Source: Fusobacterium sp.
Lineage (GTDB): Bacteria; Fusobacteriota; Fusobacteriia; Fusobacteriales; Fusobacteriaceae
Length of the DNA stretch: 15,486 nt
Assembly (NCBI RefSeq): GCF_019012925.1
Contig: NZ_JAGIRL010000012.1
Span: 1-15,486, forward strand
Reading direction: 5' to 3'
Shown here: one piece after another, positions 6,993 through 13,694 of the stretch
Layout of the letters: each line of letters begins with the position of its first letter
Position numbering within the stretch: the stretch's first letter is position 1
The notes under the pieces: model-generated
Database searches by the model: none
Told to the model about the DNA's origin: nothing
Seen by the model: only the letters and a program-made list of their open reading frames with translations
Translations under genes and position numbers: made by a program

Positions 6993-7021
6993 AGAATACA
7001 CTATTTAAATTACAAGTTCAA
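6993..7021 (-). promoter_or_regulatory. Promoter of the AEC-dehydrogenase operon
   Basis: On the minus strand TTGAAC (7016-7021), a 17-base spacer and TATTCT (6993-6998) give a good sigma-70 promoter with a start near 6986, some 25 bases before the AEC start codon. Confidence 0.6.
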
Positions 7022-7110
7022 TTTTTTTAATTTTATAAATCTTTTTTTAAGTTTTTTAAGTAAAAATATTTTTTTGTTCGTTCGTATAGATAACTTTTTT
7101 TTCGTTTAAA
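7022..7110. promoter_or_regulatory. AT-rich divergent control region with direct repeats
   Basis: Between the two divergent promoters lie the motifs TTTTTTAAT (7023-7031) and two tandem copies of TTTTTTAAG (7043-7051, 7052-7060), then a GTTCGTTCG repeat near 7076-7084. CitB-type regulators bind AT-rich repeats, and the position just behind the -35 of the AEC promoter suits an activator site. This is a candidate only; poly-T sequence of this kind arises easily in such A+T-rich DNA. Confidence 0.3.
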
Positions 7111-7131
7111 GGTCATTAATTTATCATTTTT

Positions 7132-7140
7132 TGGTATAGT
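7132..7140 (+). promoter_or_regulatory. Extended -10 promoter of the two-component system
   Basis: TGGTATAGT (7132-7140) is an extended -10 element without a good -35 partner. Transcription from about 7147 would leave a leader of only some 26 bases before the kinase ATG, and that leader has no Shine-Dalgarno sequence. Confidence 0.45.
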
Positions 7141-7172
7141 ATTTATTTTAAAAACGTGTTAATATTACTATT

Positions 7173-8738
7173 ATGAACAAATTAAACTTTAAAACTAAAC
7201 TAATTCTATATGTAACACTTATTAACTTTTTTACACTTGTTATATCCTACGGTATTTTTATCAATACAAAACTCAATACTAATAACAAAAATATTAAAAA
7301 CAATCTCTATGAAATGGCTAAACTTATTGCCACTGATAATAATATTGTTACTTTTATTGAAAATAAAGAGCTAACTTCAGATATTGATAAAAAAATGGAT
7401 AAATATATATCTATATTTCGAGATATTGATATAATTGTTGTAGCTGATATCTCTGGCAAAAAATACTCTCACTTAGATAAAAATCAGATAGGTAAGAATT
7501 TTATCAATCCAGTAAGATGGGAAACCCTTCTCGATAAAAATGGATATTACTCCACTATGAAGGGATCCATGGGAGTTACTACAAGATGGTTTGAGCCAAT
7601 ACTTTCAGCTGATAAAAAAAATGTTATCGGTTTTGTTATGGTTGGAAAATATGACTCCATAATAAAGACAATGAACAGCTCAACTGTCACTATTTTTATC
7701 TCACTATTTCTATTAGCACTCTCTGTTGCTTTTATACTCTCAATATTTTTTGCTGGTGGTGTCAACAAATCACTTTTTGGATTGGAACCAGATGAGATCA
7801 GTCAACTACATATTAAAGAAAAACTGATTATAAATAATCTTGAGTCCGGTTTGATTGCTCTTGATGATAACAATGAAATAGTGAGTGTCAATGAGGTGTT
7901 TCTAAAAAAATTCTCCTCTCTCACTCCTGAAAAAGTATTGGAACACACCATTAAATTTTTAGGTGGAAACAACATTATTAGAACGGAAATTGCAATTGAT
8001 AATAACATATATCATATAAAAATCCTTCCAATATGTTATAATGAAAAGTATTTTGGAAATATTTTACTCTTAAAAACTCGTGATGATGTGGATTCCTATA
8101 TCAAAGAGATCTCAGGTATTGATCAATTGGTTGAAGGTATCAGAGCTAATATACATGAATTTAAAAATAGATTACATGTTATTTTAGGTTTAATAAATAT
8201 TAACAAACTAGATTTAGCTAAAAAATATATTTTAGAAGCTCAAGAGTTAAATGAATATGATTTTAAAAAATATAATCAGATTAAAAACCCATTTTTAAAA
8301 GCAATTCTCTTGGGTAAAGAAGCTATCTGTAAAGAGAGAAAGATAGAGTTTATTTTTGATCCTGAATCACATTTTGATTTTGAAGCTAAAAACTTTTTTG
8401 TCGAGGACCTGAGTACTATCATTGGTAATCTTATTGAAAACTCTATTGAATCCTTTATCGATTACAATGTTGCAAAAAAATTTATAGAGGTTAAAATTTT
8501 CCAAAATAAAAACTCTTTCTCTATTGAGGTAAAGGATAGTGGAAAGCCGATCTCTGAGAATACTCTTGATAAAATATTTGATTATGGTTTCTCCACCAAA
8601 GGAAACAATAGAGGTGTGGGACTCTATCTTATTCAAGAAAAAACAAAGCTTTATAATGGTAATATAAAGATAGAGCAAAATAAATTATATAAAAGTTTTA
8701 TAATTGAGGTGAAATATGAAGAATGTCCTAATTGTTGA
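7173..8738 (+). CDS. Sensor histidine kinase, CitA/DcuS/MaeK family
   Basis: A 521-residue membrane sensor. Order: membrane helix (about 10-30); extracytoplasmic PAS-like (sCache) domain (about 35-168) with the carboxylate-sensor signatures KKYSHLDKNQIGK (97-108) and GSMGVTTRWFEPI (131-143, Arg138); second helix (about 171-195); cytoplasmic PAS (about 215-300); dimerisation helix with phosphoacceptor His328 in HEFKNRLHVI; ATPase domain with N-box Asn419/Asn423, DSG at 455-457 and GVGL at 481-484. The family senses citrate, malate, fumarate or similar acids outside the membrane. The usual RYSHP motif reads KYSHL here, so ligand preference may differ. There is no ribosome binding site before the ATG, which implies low expression or an unusual start. 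The last 23 bases overlap the regulator gene. The divergent AEC-dehydrogenase operon is the likely target. Confidence 0.93.
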   Translation: MNKLNFKTKLILYVTLINFFTLVISYGIFINTKLNTNNKNIKNNLYEMAKLIATDNNIVTFIENKELTSDIDKKMDKYISIFRDIDIIVVADISGKKYSHLDKNQIGKNFINPVRWETLLDKNGYYSTMKGSMGVTTRWFEPILSADKKNVIGFVMVGKYDSIIKTMNSSTVTIFISLFLLALSVAFILSIFFAGGVNKSLFGLEPDEISQLHIKEKLIINNLESGLIALDDNNEIVSVNEVFLKKFSSLTPEKVLEHTIKFLGGNNIIRTEIAIDNNIYHIKILPICYNEKYFGNILLLKTRDDVDSYIKEISGIDQLVEGIRANIHEFKNRLHVILGLININKLDLAKKYILEAQELNEYDFKKYNQIKNPFLKAILLGKEAICKERKIEFIFDPESHFDFEAKNFFVEDLSTIIGNLIENSIESFIDYNVAKKFIEVKIFQNKNSFSIEVKDSGKPISENTLDKIFDYGFSTKGNNRGVGLYLIQEKTKLYNGNIKIEQNKLYKSFIIEVKYEECPNC

Positions 8739-9390
8739 AGATGATGCTATGGTTGCTATGATCAATGAAGAGTATCTCTCTACTTTTCCAAATTTAAATA
8801 TTATCGGTAGAACTTATACTGAATATGAAACTTTAAAATTTTTAAACGAAAACACTGTTGATCTCATCATTTTAGATGTTTTTTTAGGTGATGAAAATGG
8901 CATAGAAATTTTGAAAAAAATCAGAACTCTTGGATATTCAACTGATGTCATAATGATTACCTCTGCCAATGGAAGTAGTGAAATTAAAAAAGCTTTTTCA
9001 TTGGGATGTATAGATTATCTAATAAAACCTTTCGACTTTGATCGTTTGAAAATTAGTGTTGATAAGATATTTGCTCGTGATGAAATACTCAATAGATCCA
9101 AGATTAGACAAGAGGCTATTGATAATATCCAAGTGATAAACATCAAATCAACTCCTAGATCTGTACTTCCTAAAGGATTAAATCATAAGACATTGGAAAC
9201 TGTTACAGAGATAATTGATAAATTTTCCTATGAGGAGTTTGGGATAAAAGATATTTGTGAAGTAACTGAGATTAGTAATGTTACCATAAAAAAATACTTA
9301 GATTATCTTGTGGATACAAAATATATAAGTAGCTTTGTCAATTACGGCAATATTGGTAGACCTCTCTACCTATACAAGAAAATAAAATAG
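8716..9390 (+). CDS. Response regulator, CitB/DcuR/MaeR family
   Basis: This 224-residue DNA-binding protein has an N-terminal receiver domain with acidic pocket Asp9/Asp10, phosphorylation site Asp54 in LIILDVFLGDENG, Thr82 and Lys104 (KPFDF). A linker and a C-terminal winged-helix-like domain (about 150-224) follow, with the recognition region DICEVTEISNVTIKKYLDYL and the GRPLYLYK ending typical of CitB-type regulators. It would be phosphorylated by the preceding kinase and control transcription, probably of the divergent AEC-dehydrogenase operon. The ATG at 8716 lies inside the kinase gene, 8 bases behind a good GAGGTGAAAT site; the overlap implies translational coupling. The hairpin at 9393-9435 ends the transcript. 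Confidence 0.93.
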   Translation: MKNVLIVEDDAMVAMINEEYLSTFPNLNIIGRTYTEYETLKFLNENTVDLIILDVFLGDENGIEILKKIRTLGYSTDVIMITSANGSSEIKKAFSLGCIDYLIKPFDFDRLKISVDKIFARDEILNRSKIRQEAIDNIQVINIKSTPRSVLPKGLNHKTLETVTEIIDKFSYEEFGIKDICEVTEISNVTIKKYLDYLVDTKYISSFVNYGNIGRPLYLYKKIK

Positions 9391-9392
9391 CA

Positions 9393-9435
9393 AAAACACC
9401 TTGATAGCTATCTTATGTAACTACCAAGGTGTTTT
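9393..9435. terminator. Bidirectional terminator between the response regulator and galU
   Basis: Arms AAAACACCTTG..TAG (9393-9407) and CTA..CAAGGTGTTTT (9421-9435) pair with one mismatch around a 13-base loop. Both sides end in a T run in the direction of transcription, so the hairpin serves the two convergent genes. Confidence 0.85.
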
Positions 9436-9438
9436 ATA

Positions 9439-10323
9439 TTATCTATCTAGCTCTAGATCATTTTTTAAATATGCAAGTAACTCTTCTCTTGTCTCTTCAT
9501 TTCTTAATCCAAACTCTATATTTGCTTTTAAAAGTCCAAATTTATTTCCAATATCATATCTTTTTCCTTCAAACTCATAAGCTATTACTCTTTCTCCATC
9601 TTTTAACATATCTAAAATTGCATCTGTTAACTGTATCTCTCCACCTTTTCCTGGCTTCTCCTTCTCCAGATACTCAAATATTTTTGGTGTTAACAAATAT
9701 CTTCCCAAACAAGCTAATTTTGAAGGAGCTTCTTCAATACTAGGTTTCTCTATAAAGTCATCCATTTCAACAGTTTTTTCATCTAGATTCTTAGTTGGTT
9801 TTACTATTCCATACTTTGATACATCTTCTGACTTTACCTCTTGACACCCTACTATACTAGCTCCATACTTTTCATATGTATCCATCAATTGTTTTGCTAC
9901 TGGAGTATTTGGATTGTACACAATATCATCTCCAAGAGCTATTACAAAAGGTTCATCTCCTACAAAAGGTTTAGCTTTTAAAATAGCATGTCCCAATCCT
10001 TTTGGGTGGTTTTGTCTAACATAACAGATATTTGCCATTGATGAAATTTTCTCAACTTTTTCCAAAAGTGCATCTTTTCCATCTTTTTCAAGAGTATTCT
10101 CCAATTCATATGAAAAATCAAAATGATCTTCAATAGAATTTTTATTTCTTCCTGTCACTATTATAATATCTTTTATTCCTGACTCAACTAATTCTTCTAC
10201 TATATATTGAAGAGATGGTTTATCAACAATAACAAGCATCTCTTTTGGTTGTGCTTTTGTTGCTGGCAAAACTCTTGTTCCCAATCCAGCTGCTGGTATT
10301 ACTGCCTTAGTTACCTTTCTCAT
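9439..10323 (-). CDS. galU: UTP-glucose-1-phosphate uridylyltransferase
   Basis: It makes UDP-glucose from UTP and glucose 1-phosphate for cell-envelope sugars and galactose metabolism. The nucleotidyltransferase signature AAGLGTR (residues 11-17) followed by PKEML (26-30) is at the N terminus; further on are the GLGHAILKAKPFVGDEPF block, ALGDDIV, FIEKP and the LACLGRYLL and GGEIQLTDAI blocks. The frame continues upstream to an ATG at 10362, but that start lies inside metG and lacks a ribosome binding site. The ATG at 10321-10323 has AAAGGAG 8 bases upstream and gives 294 residues, the usual family length, so it is preferred. It lies 19 bases behind metG and is the last gene of the DUF374-metG-galU cluster. 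Nothing suggests a defect. Confidence 0.95.
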   Translation of the reverse strand: MRKVTKAVIPAAGLGTRVLPATKAQPKEMLVIVDKPSLQYIVEELVESGIKDIIIVTGRNKNSIEDHFDFSYELENTLEKDGKDALLEKVEKISSMANICYVRQNHPKGLGHAILKAKPFVGDEPFVIALGDDIVYNPNTPVAKQLMDTYEKYGASIVGCQEVKSEDVSKYGIVKPTKNLDEKTVEMDDFIEKPSIEEAPSKLACLGRYLLTPKIFEYLEKEKPGKGGEIQLTDAILDMLKDGERVIAYEFEGKRYDIGNKFGLLKANIEFGLRNEETREELLAYLKNDLELDR

Positions 10324-10342
10324 ACTATCTGCTCCTTTATCC

Positions 10343-12268
10343 CTATTTTGCTTTTGATCCATTAACTACATCAGAGTTTATCTCGATTAATCTTAATCCA
10401 TTTTTATCCTCTGTACTTAATAACATTCCTTGAGAGATCTCTCCTCTCATCTTTCTAGGTTTTAAGTTTGTAACTGCTAAAACTTTCTTTCCTACTAATT
10501 TTTCAGGTTCTGGATAATATTTAGCTATTCCTGATAAAATCTGTCTTACATGATCTCCTACACTTACTTTAAATTTTAAAAGTTTATCTGCTCCCTTTAC
10601 CTTTCCAGCTTCTAAAATCTCTACAACCTGAATATTCACCTTATCAAAATCTGTTATATCTATTGGATTTTCTACCTCTAGATCTTCATTTACTTGCATA
10701 GGGTCTTTTTTAGGTGCCTCTATCTCCTCTAGATCTAATCTTGGGAATATTGGTTCTGCCTCTCCCAATTTATGTCCCTCTTTCAATAGATTCCATCCCA
10801 TTATCTCTTCAACTTTTGCTGTATGAATATCTCTCTCTTCTCCCAATTGATTCCATATTTTTTGTGCTGATGTAGGCATATATGGATATACCATTACAGC
10901 TGATTTGTATAGTCCATCTATCAAATGATTCATAACAACTGCAAGTCTATCTCTCTTAGCCTCATCTTTTGCTAAAACCCAAGGAGCTGTCTCATCAATG
11001 TATTTATTCAATCTTGAGATAAATTTCCAGATACTCTCTAAAGCTTTTGAGTACTGTGCAATATTCATCTGCTCATCTACCTCTTTTACAACTTCCTTCC
11101 ATAGATTTTCTATTTCATCATCATATATATCTCTTGTGCTTCCAGAAACAATTACTCCACCAAAGTATTTTTTATACATTCCTAGAGTTCTATTTAAAAG
11201 ATTTCCTAAATCATTTGCAAGATCAGAGTTTATTCTTGTAACTACTGATTTAGTCGAATAATCTCCATCATTTCCAAATTGTACCTCTCTCATTAAACAA
11301 TATCTAAATGCATCTACTCCATATTTTTCTACTTCTGAAATTGGATCCACTACATTCCCTTTAGATTTTGACATCTTTTCTCCCTCTGATGTCCACCAAC
11401 CATGAGCTACTACTTTATCTGGTAATTTCTCTCCAGCTGAAAGTAGCATACAAGGCCAAATTATAGCATGGAATCTAACTATATCCTTTCCTAATAAATG
11501 CATAACTTCAGCATTATTCCAATATTTATCAAACATCTCTGGATTGTTCTCATACCCTACTGCTGTCAAATAGTTAGTCAATGCATCAAACCACACATAT
11601 GTTATGTGTCCTGGAGCAAACTCAATAGGAATTCCCCACTCAAATGTATTTCTAGAAATTGATAGATCTTGTAATCCCTGTTTTATAAATGACACTACTT
11701 CATTTTTTCTTGAACGAGGTAATATAAAATCTGGATGTTTTTCAATATGCTCTAATAATGCATCTTGATATTTTGACATCTTAAAGAAATATGATTCCTC
11801 TTTTACTATTCTTAACTCTTTCCCACAATCTGGACAATGGTTTCCATTTACAATTTGATTTTCAGGTACAAATGTCTCACAAGAAACACAATATTTTCCT
11901 GAATACTCTCCTTTATAAATATCTCCTTTTTCATATACTTTTTTTAATATCTTTTTTACTGCCTCTTTATGTCTAGGTTCAGTAGTTCTTATGAAATCTG
12001 AATACTCTATTCCTAATTTTGCCCACATCTCTTTAAATCTTGGAGCCATTATATCAGTCCACTGTTGAGGTGTATATCCTTTTAGTTTTGCAGTTTCCTC
12101 AACTTTTTGTCCATGTTCATCTGTTCCAGTTAAAAAATAAGCATCATAACCCATTGTTCTTTTATATCTCGCTATTACATCTGCAGCAATTGTAGTGTAA
12201 GCACTTCCTACGTGTGGATCTCCATTTACATAGTATATTGGTGTTGTTACATAAAAATTTTTACTCAC
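10343..12268 (-). CDS. metG: Methionyl-tRNA synthetase
   Basis: It charges tRNA-Met in the cytoplasm. The class I signatures are HVGS at 19-22 (the HIGH motif) and KMSKS at 298-302. A zinc knuckle is formed by Cys127/Cys130 and Cys145/Cys148. The anticodon-binding helical domain spans roughly 340-510, and a C-terminal EMAP/Trbp111-type tRNA-binding domain covers about 540-641 (the IDITDFDKVNIQVVEILEAG start and KPRKMRGEISQGM end are typical). The 641 residues match the family form with this appended domain. The start codon is GTG at 12266-12268, 7 bases after GGAGAGGAG. The gene follows the DUF374 acyltransferase by 28 bases and precedes galU by 19, so the three are probably one operon. No T-box or S-box leader is present. 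Confidence 0.97.
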   Translation of the reverse strand: MSKNFYVTTPIYYVNGDPHVGSAYTTIAADVIARYKRTMGYDAYFLTGTDEHGQKVEETAKLKGYTPQQWTDIMAPRFKEMWAKLGIEYSDFIRTTEPRHKEAVKKILKKVYEKGDIYKGEYSGKYCVSCETFVPENQIVNGNHCPDCGKELRIVKEESYFFKMSKYQDALLEHIEKHPDFILPRSRKNEVVSFIKQGLQDLSISRNTFEWGIPIEFAPGHITYVWFDALTNYLTAVGYENNPEMFDKYWNNAEVMHLLGKDIVRFHAIIWPCMLLSAGEKLPDKVVAHGWWTSEGEKMSKSKGNVVDPISEVEKYGVDAFRYCLMREVQFGNDGDYSTKSVVTRINSDLANDLGNLLNRTLGMYKKYFGGVIVSGSTRDIYDDEIENLWKEVVKEVDEQMNIAQYSKALESIWKFISRLNKYIDETAPWVLAKDEAKRDRLAVVMNHLIDGLYKSAVMVYPYMPTSAQKIWNQLGEERDIHTAKVEEIMGWNLLKEGHKLGEAEPIFPRLDLEEIEAPKKDPMQVNEDLEVENPIDITDFDKVNIQVVEILEAGKVKGADKLLKFKVSVGDHVRQILSGIAKYYPEPEKLVGKKVLAVTNLKPRKMRGEISQGMLLSTEDKNGLRLIEINSDVVNGSKAK

Positions 12269-12296
12269 TATATTACTCCTCTCCTATCTTCTATAA

Positions 12297-12932
12297 TTAA
12301 ATATATTTTTCTGCTTCTTTATCTAACCTATTCAATTCCTCTTTTATTTTTAAACAATACTCCTCTATATTTGCATCTGCTGGAACTTCAATGGGCTCTC
12401 CCATAAGATATACCATAGTTGTAAAAGGTTTTGGAAATTGAAATTTATCCCAAGCTTTTTTAAACTCCCATTTACTTTTATATGCTGTTCCTGTTGGAAT
12501 AATGTATTTTTTACCTTTTTGTGCCAAATATACCATTCCTTGTTTAACTTCATATATAGGTCCTTTAGGTCCATCTACTGGAGTCCCTATTGAATAACCT
12601 TTTTTCATTAATTTTATAAGTGAAATTAAACTTGAAGTAGAATTCTTATCTGATGAACCTCTTACCATATGGAATCCTAATTTCTCAAGTGGTACAGAGA
12701 TTAGCTCTCCATCTTTCGATGGACTTGCTAAAACTGCTCTTTTTTCTATATAATCTAGACATAGTGTTGAAGCTACTAATTTATTATGCCAAAAAGCAAA
12801 TATATAACTCTCGTTGACTTCATCTATCTTATCATTTTTTATAATTTTAATTTTTAATGTTTTTCTTATAACTTGAAGTATGATATAAAGTATAAAACCA
12901 TATCTTCTATACTTTTTTATCTCTTTGTCCAT
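12297..12932 (-). CDS. DUF374 lysophospholipid acyltransferase family protein
   Basis: This 211-residue protein belongs to the DUF374 branch of the LPLAT acyltransferase superfamily, found mainly in bacteria with an outer membrane and thought to act on glycerolipids or lipid A-type molecules; the actual reaction is not established. Seen in order: a hydrophobic N-terminal segment (about 11-24) that would anchor it to the inner membrane, FWH with His49 as likely catalytic base, the KDGE loop near 73-76, RGSS at 91-94 and DGPKGP at 120-125, followed by KQGMVYLAQKGKKYIIP. The frame is open to a TTG at 12947, but AAGGGAGAGAAA between that codon and the ATG at 12930-12932 is clearly the ribosome binding site, so the ATG is the start. 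It heads the cluster with metG and galU, under the promoter at 12969-12977. Confidence 0.88.
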   Translation of the reverse strand: MDKEIKKYRRYGFILYIILQVIRKTLKIKIIKNDKIDEVNESYIFAFWHNKLVASTLCLDYIEKRAVLASPSKDGELISVPLEKLGFHMVRGSSDKNSTSSLISLIKLMKKGYSIGTPVDGPKGPIYEVKQGMVYLAQKGKKYIIPTGTAYKSKWEFKKAWDKFQFPKPFTTMVYLMGEPIEVPADANIEEYCLKIKEELNRLDKEAEKYI

Positions 12933-12968
12933 TTTCTCTCCCTTCAATCTTAAAGTCTCTATCTTTTA

Positions 12969-12977
12969 ATTATAGCA
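12969..12977 (-). promoter_or_regulatory. Extended -10 promoter of the DUF374-metG-galU cluster
   Basis: On the minus strand the sequence TGCTATAAT gives a perfect extended -10 (TATAAT at 12969-12974). The -35 at the right distance is weak (T-rich). The start would be near 12962, about 30 bases before the DUF374 start codon. Confidence 0.6.
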
Positions 12978-13035
12978 TAAATATAAGCTTTTAAAAAGAG
13001 AGATTGAATATTTTTTATATCCTTGATTATTTTAG

Positions 13036-13064
13036 TTGACTTTTTGCCAATTATGTTTTATAAT
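13036..13064 (+). promoter_or_regulatory. Near-perfect promoter of the ahpC operon
   Basis: TTGACT (13036-13041), a 17-base spacer and TATAAT (13059-13064) form the best promoter in the window; transcription would begin near 13071, 45 bases before ahpC. The AT-rich halves TTATAAT (13058-13064) and ATTATAA (13076-13082) flank the expected start and could be part of a PerR/Fur-like site, but their spacing does not match the standard PerR box. Confidence 0.8.
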
Positions 13065-13115
13065 CAAAATATAAAATTATAAAAATATTCGTAAATTAAA
13101 TAGGAGGTAATTATT

Positions 13116-13676
13116 ATGTCTTTAATTGGAAAACAAGTTAATGAATTTAGAGGAACTGCTTACCATAATGGTGAGTTTATTGAGATAAAAAATGAAAATC
13201 TTTTAGGAAAATGGTCAGTTGTAGTTTTCTACCCTGCAGATTTTACTTTTGTATGTCCTACTGAATTAGAGGATTTAGCTGAGCATTATGAGAAATTTAA
13301 AGCTGAAGGTTGTGAGGTATACTCAGTTTCTACTGATACTCACTTTGTTCACAAAGCTTGGCACGACACATCAGATAGAATTAAAAAAATTCAATTCCCT
13401 ATGGTTGCTGATCCTACAGGTAGAATTTCTAAGGAATTTGAAGTTTTCATTGAAGAGGAAGGTTTAGCACTAAGAGGAAGTTTTGTTATCAATCCAGAAG
13501 GAAAGATTGTAGCTTATGAGGTACATGATTTAGGAATTGGTAGAGAAGCTAGTGAGTTATTAAGAAAATTACAAGCTGCTAAATTTGTGGCTGAGCACGG
13601 AGAGGTTTGTCCAGCTAAATGGCAACCTGGTAGTGACACTATAAAACCATCTATCGATTTGGTAGGTAAACTTTAA
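13116..13676 (+). CDS. ahpC: Alkyl hydroperoxide reductase subunit C (2-Cys peroxiredoxin)
   Basis: This cytoplasmic peroxiredoxin reduces hydrogen peroxide, organic peroxides and peroxynitrite. The peroxidatic Cys47 sits in the DFTFVCPTE motif, and the resolving Cys165 in GEVCPAKW, so it is a typical 2-Cys enzyme that works as a dimer or ring of dimers. Other AhpC marks are VSTDTHFVHKAWHD, the GLALRGSFVINPEG block and the C-terminal helix. The 186-residue length is the same as that of the E. coli protein. AGGAGG precedes the ATG by 9 bases. The flavoprotein reductase that should recycle it begins 18 bases downstream on the same transcript. A very strong promoter suggests abundant protein, as is usual for peroxide defence in anaerobes. 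Confidence 0.97.
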   Translation: MSLIGKQVNEFRGTAYHNGEFIEIKNENLLGKWSVVVFYPADFTFVCPTELEDLAEHYEKFKAEGCEVYSVSTDTHFVHKAWHDTSDRIKKIQFPMVADPTGRISKEFEVFIEEEGLALRGSFVINPEGKIVAYEVHDLGIGREASELLRKLQAAKFVAEHGEVCPAKWQPGSDTIKPSIDLVGKL

Positions 13677-13694
13677 TCATTTGGAAGTGATATT

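Noticed and set aside
8367..8678. A 103-codon minus-strand open frame opposite the kinase ATPase domain
   Set aside because: It overlaps the conserved ATP-binding motifs on the other strand; no promoter, ribosome binding site or family match.
9429..9743. A 104-codon plus-strand open frame opposite galU
   Set aside because: Its Leu/Phe/His-rich translation is what the complement of this A+T-rich gene gives; it begins inside the terminator and lacks start signals.
10324..10362. Upstream ATG giving galU 13 more residues
   Set aside because: It overlaps the metG stop, has no ribosome binding site and the added residues are not part of the family; the ATG at 10323 has AAAGGAG.
12269..12296. T-box or S-box riboswitch before metG
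   Set aside because: Only 28 bases separate metG from the preceding gene, and the cluster leader before the DUF374 gene shows no such long folded element.
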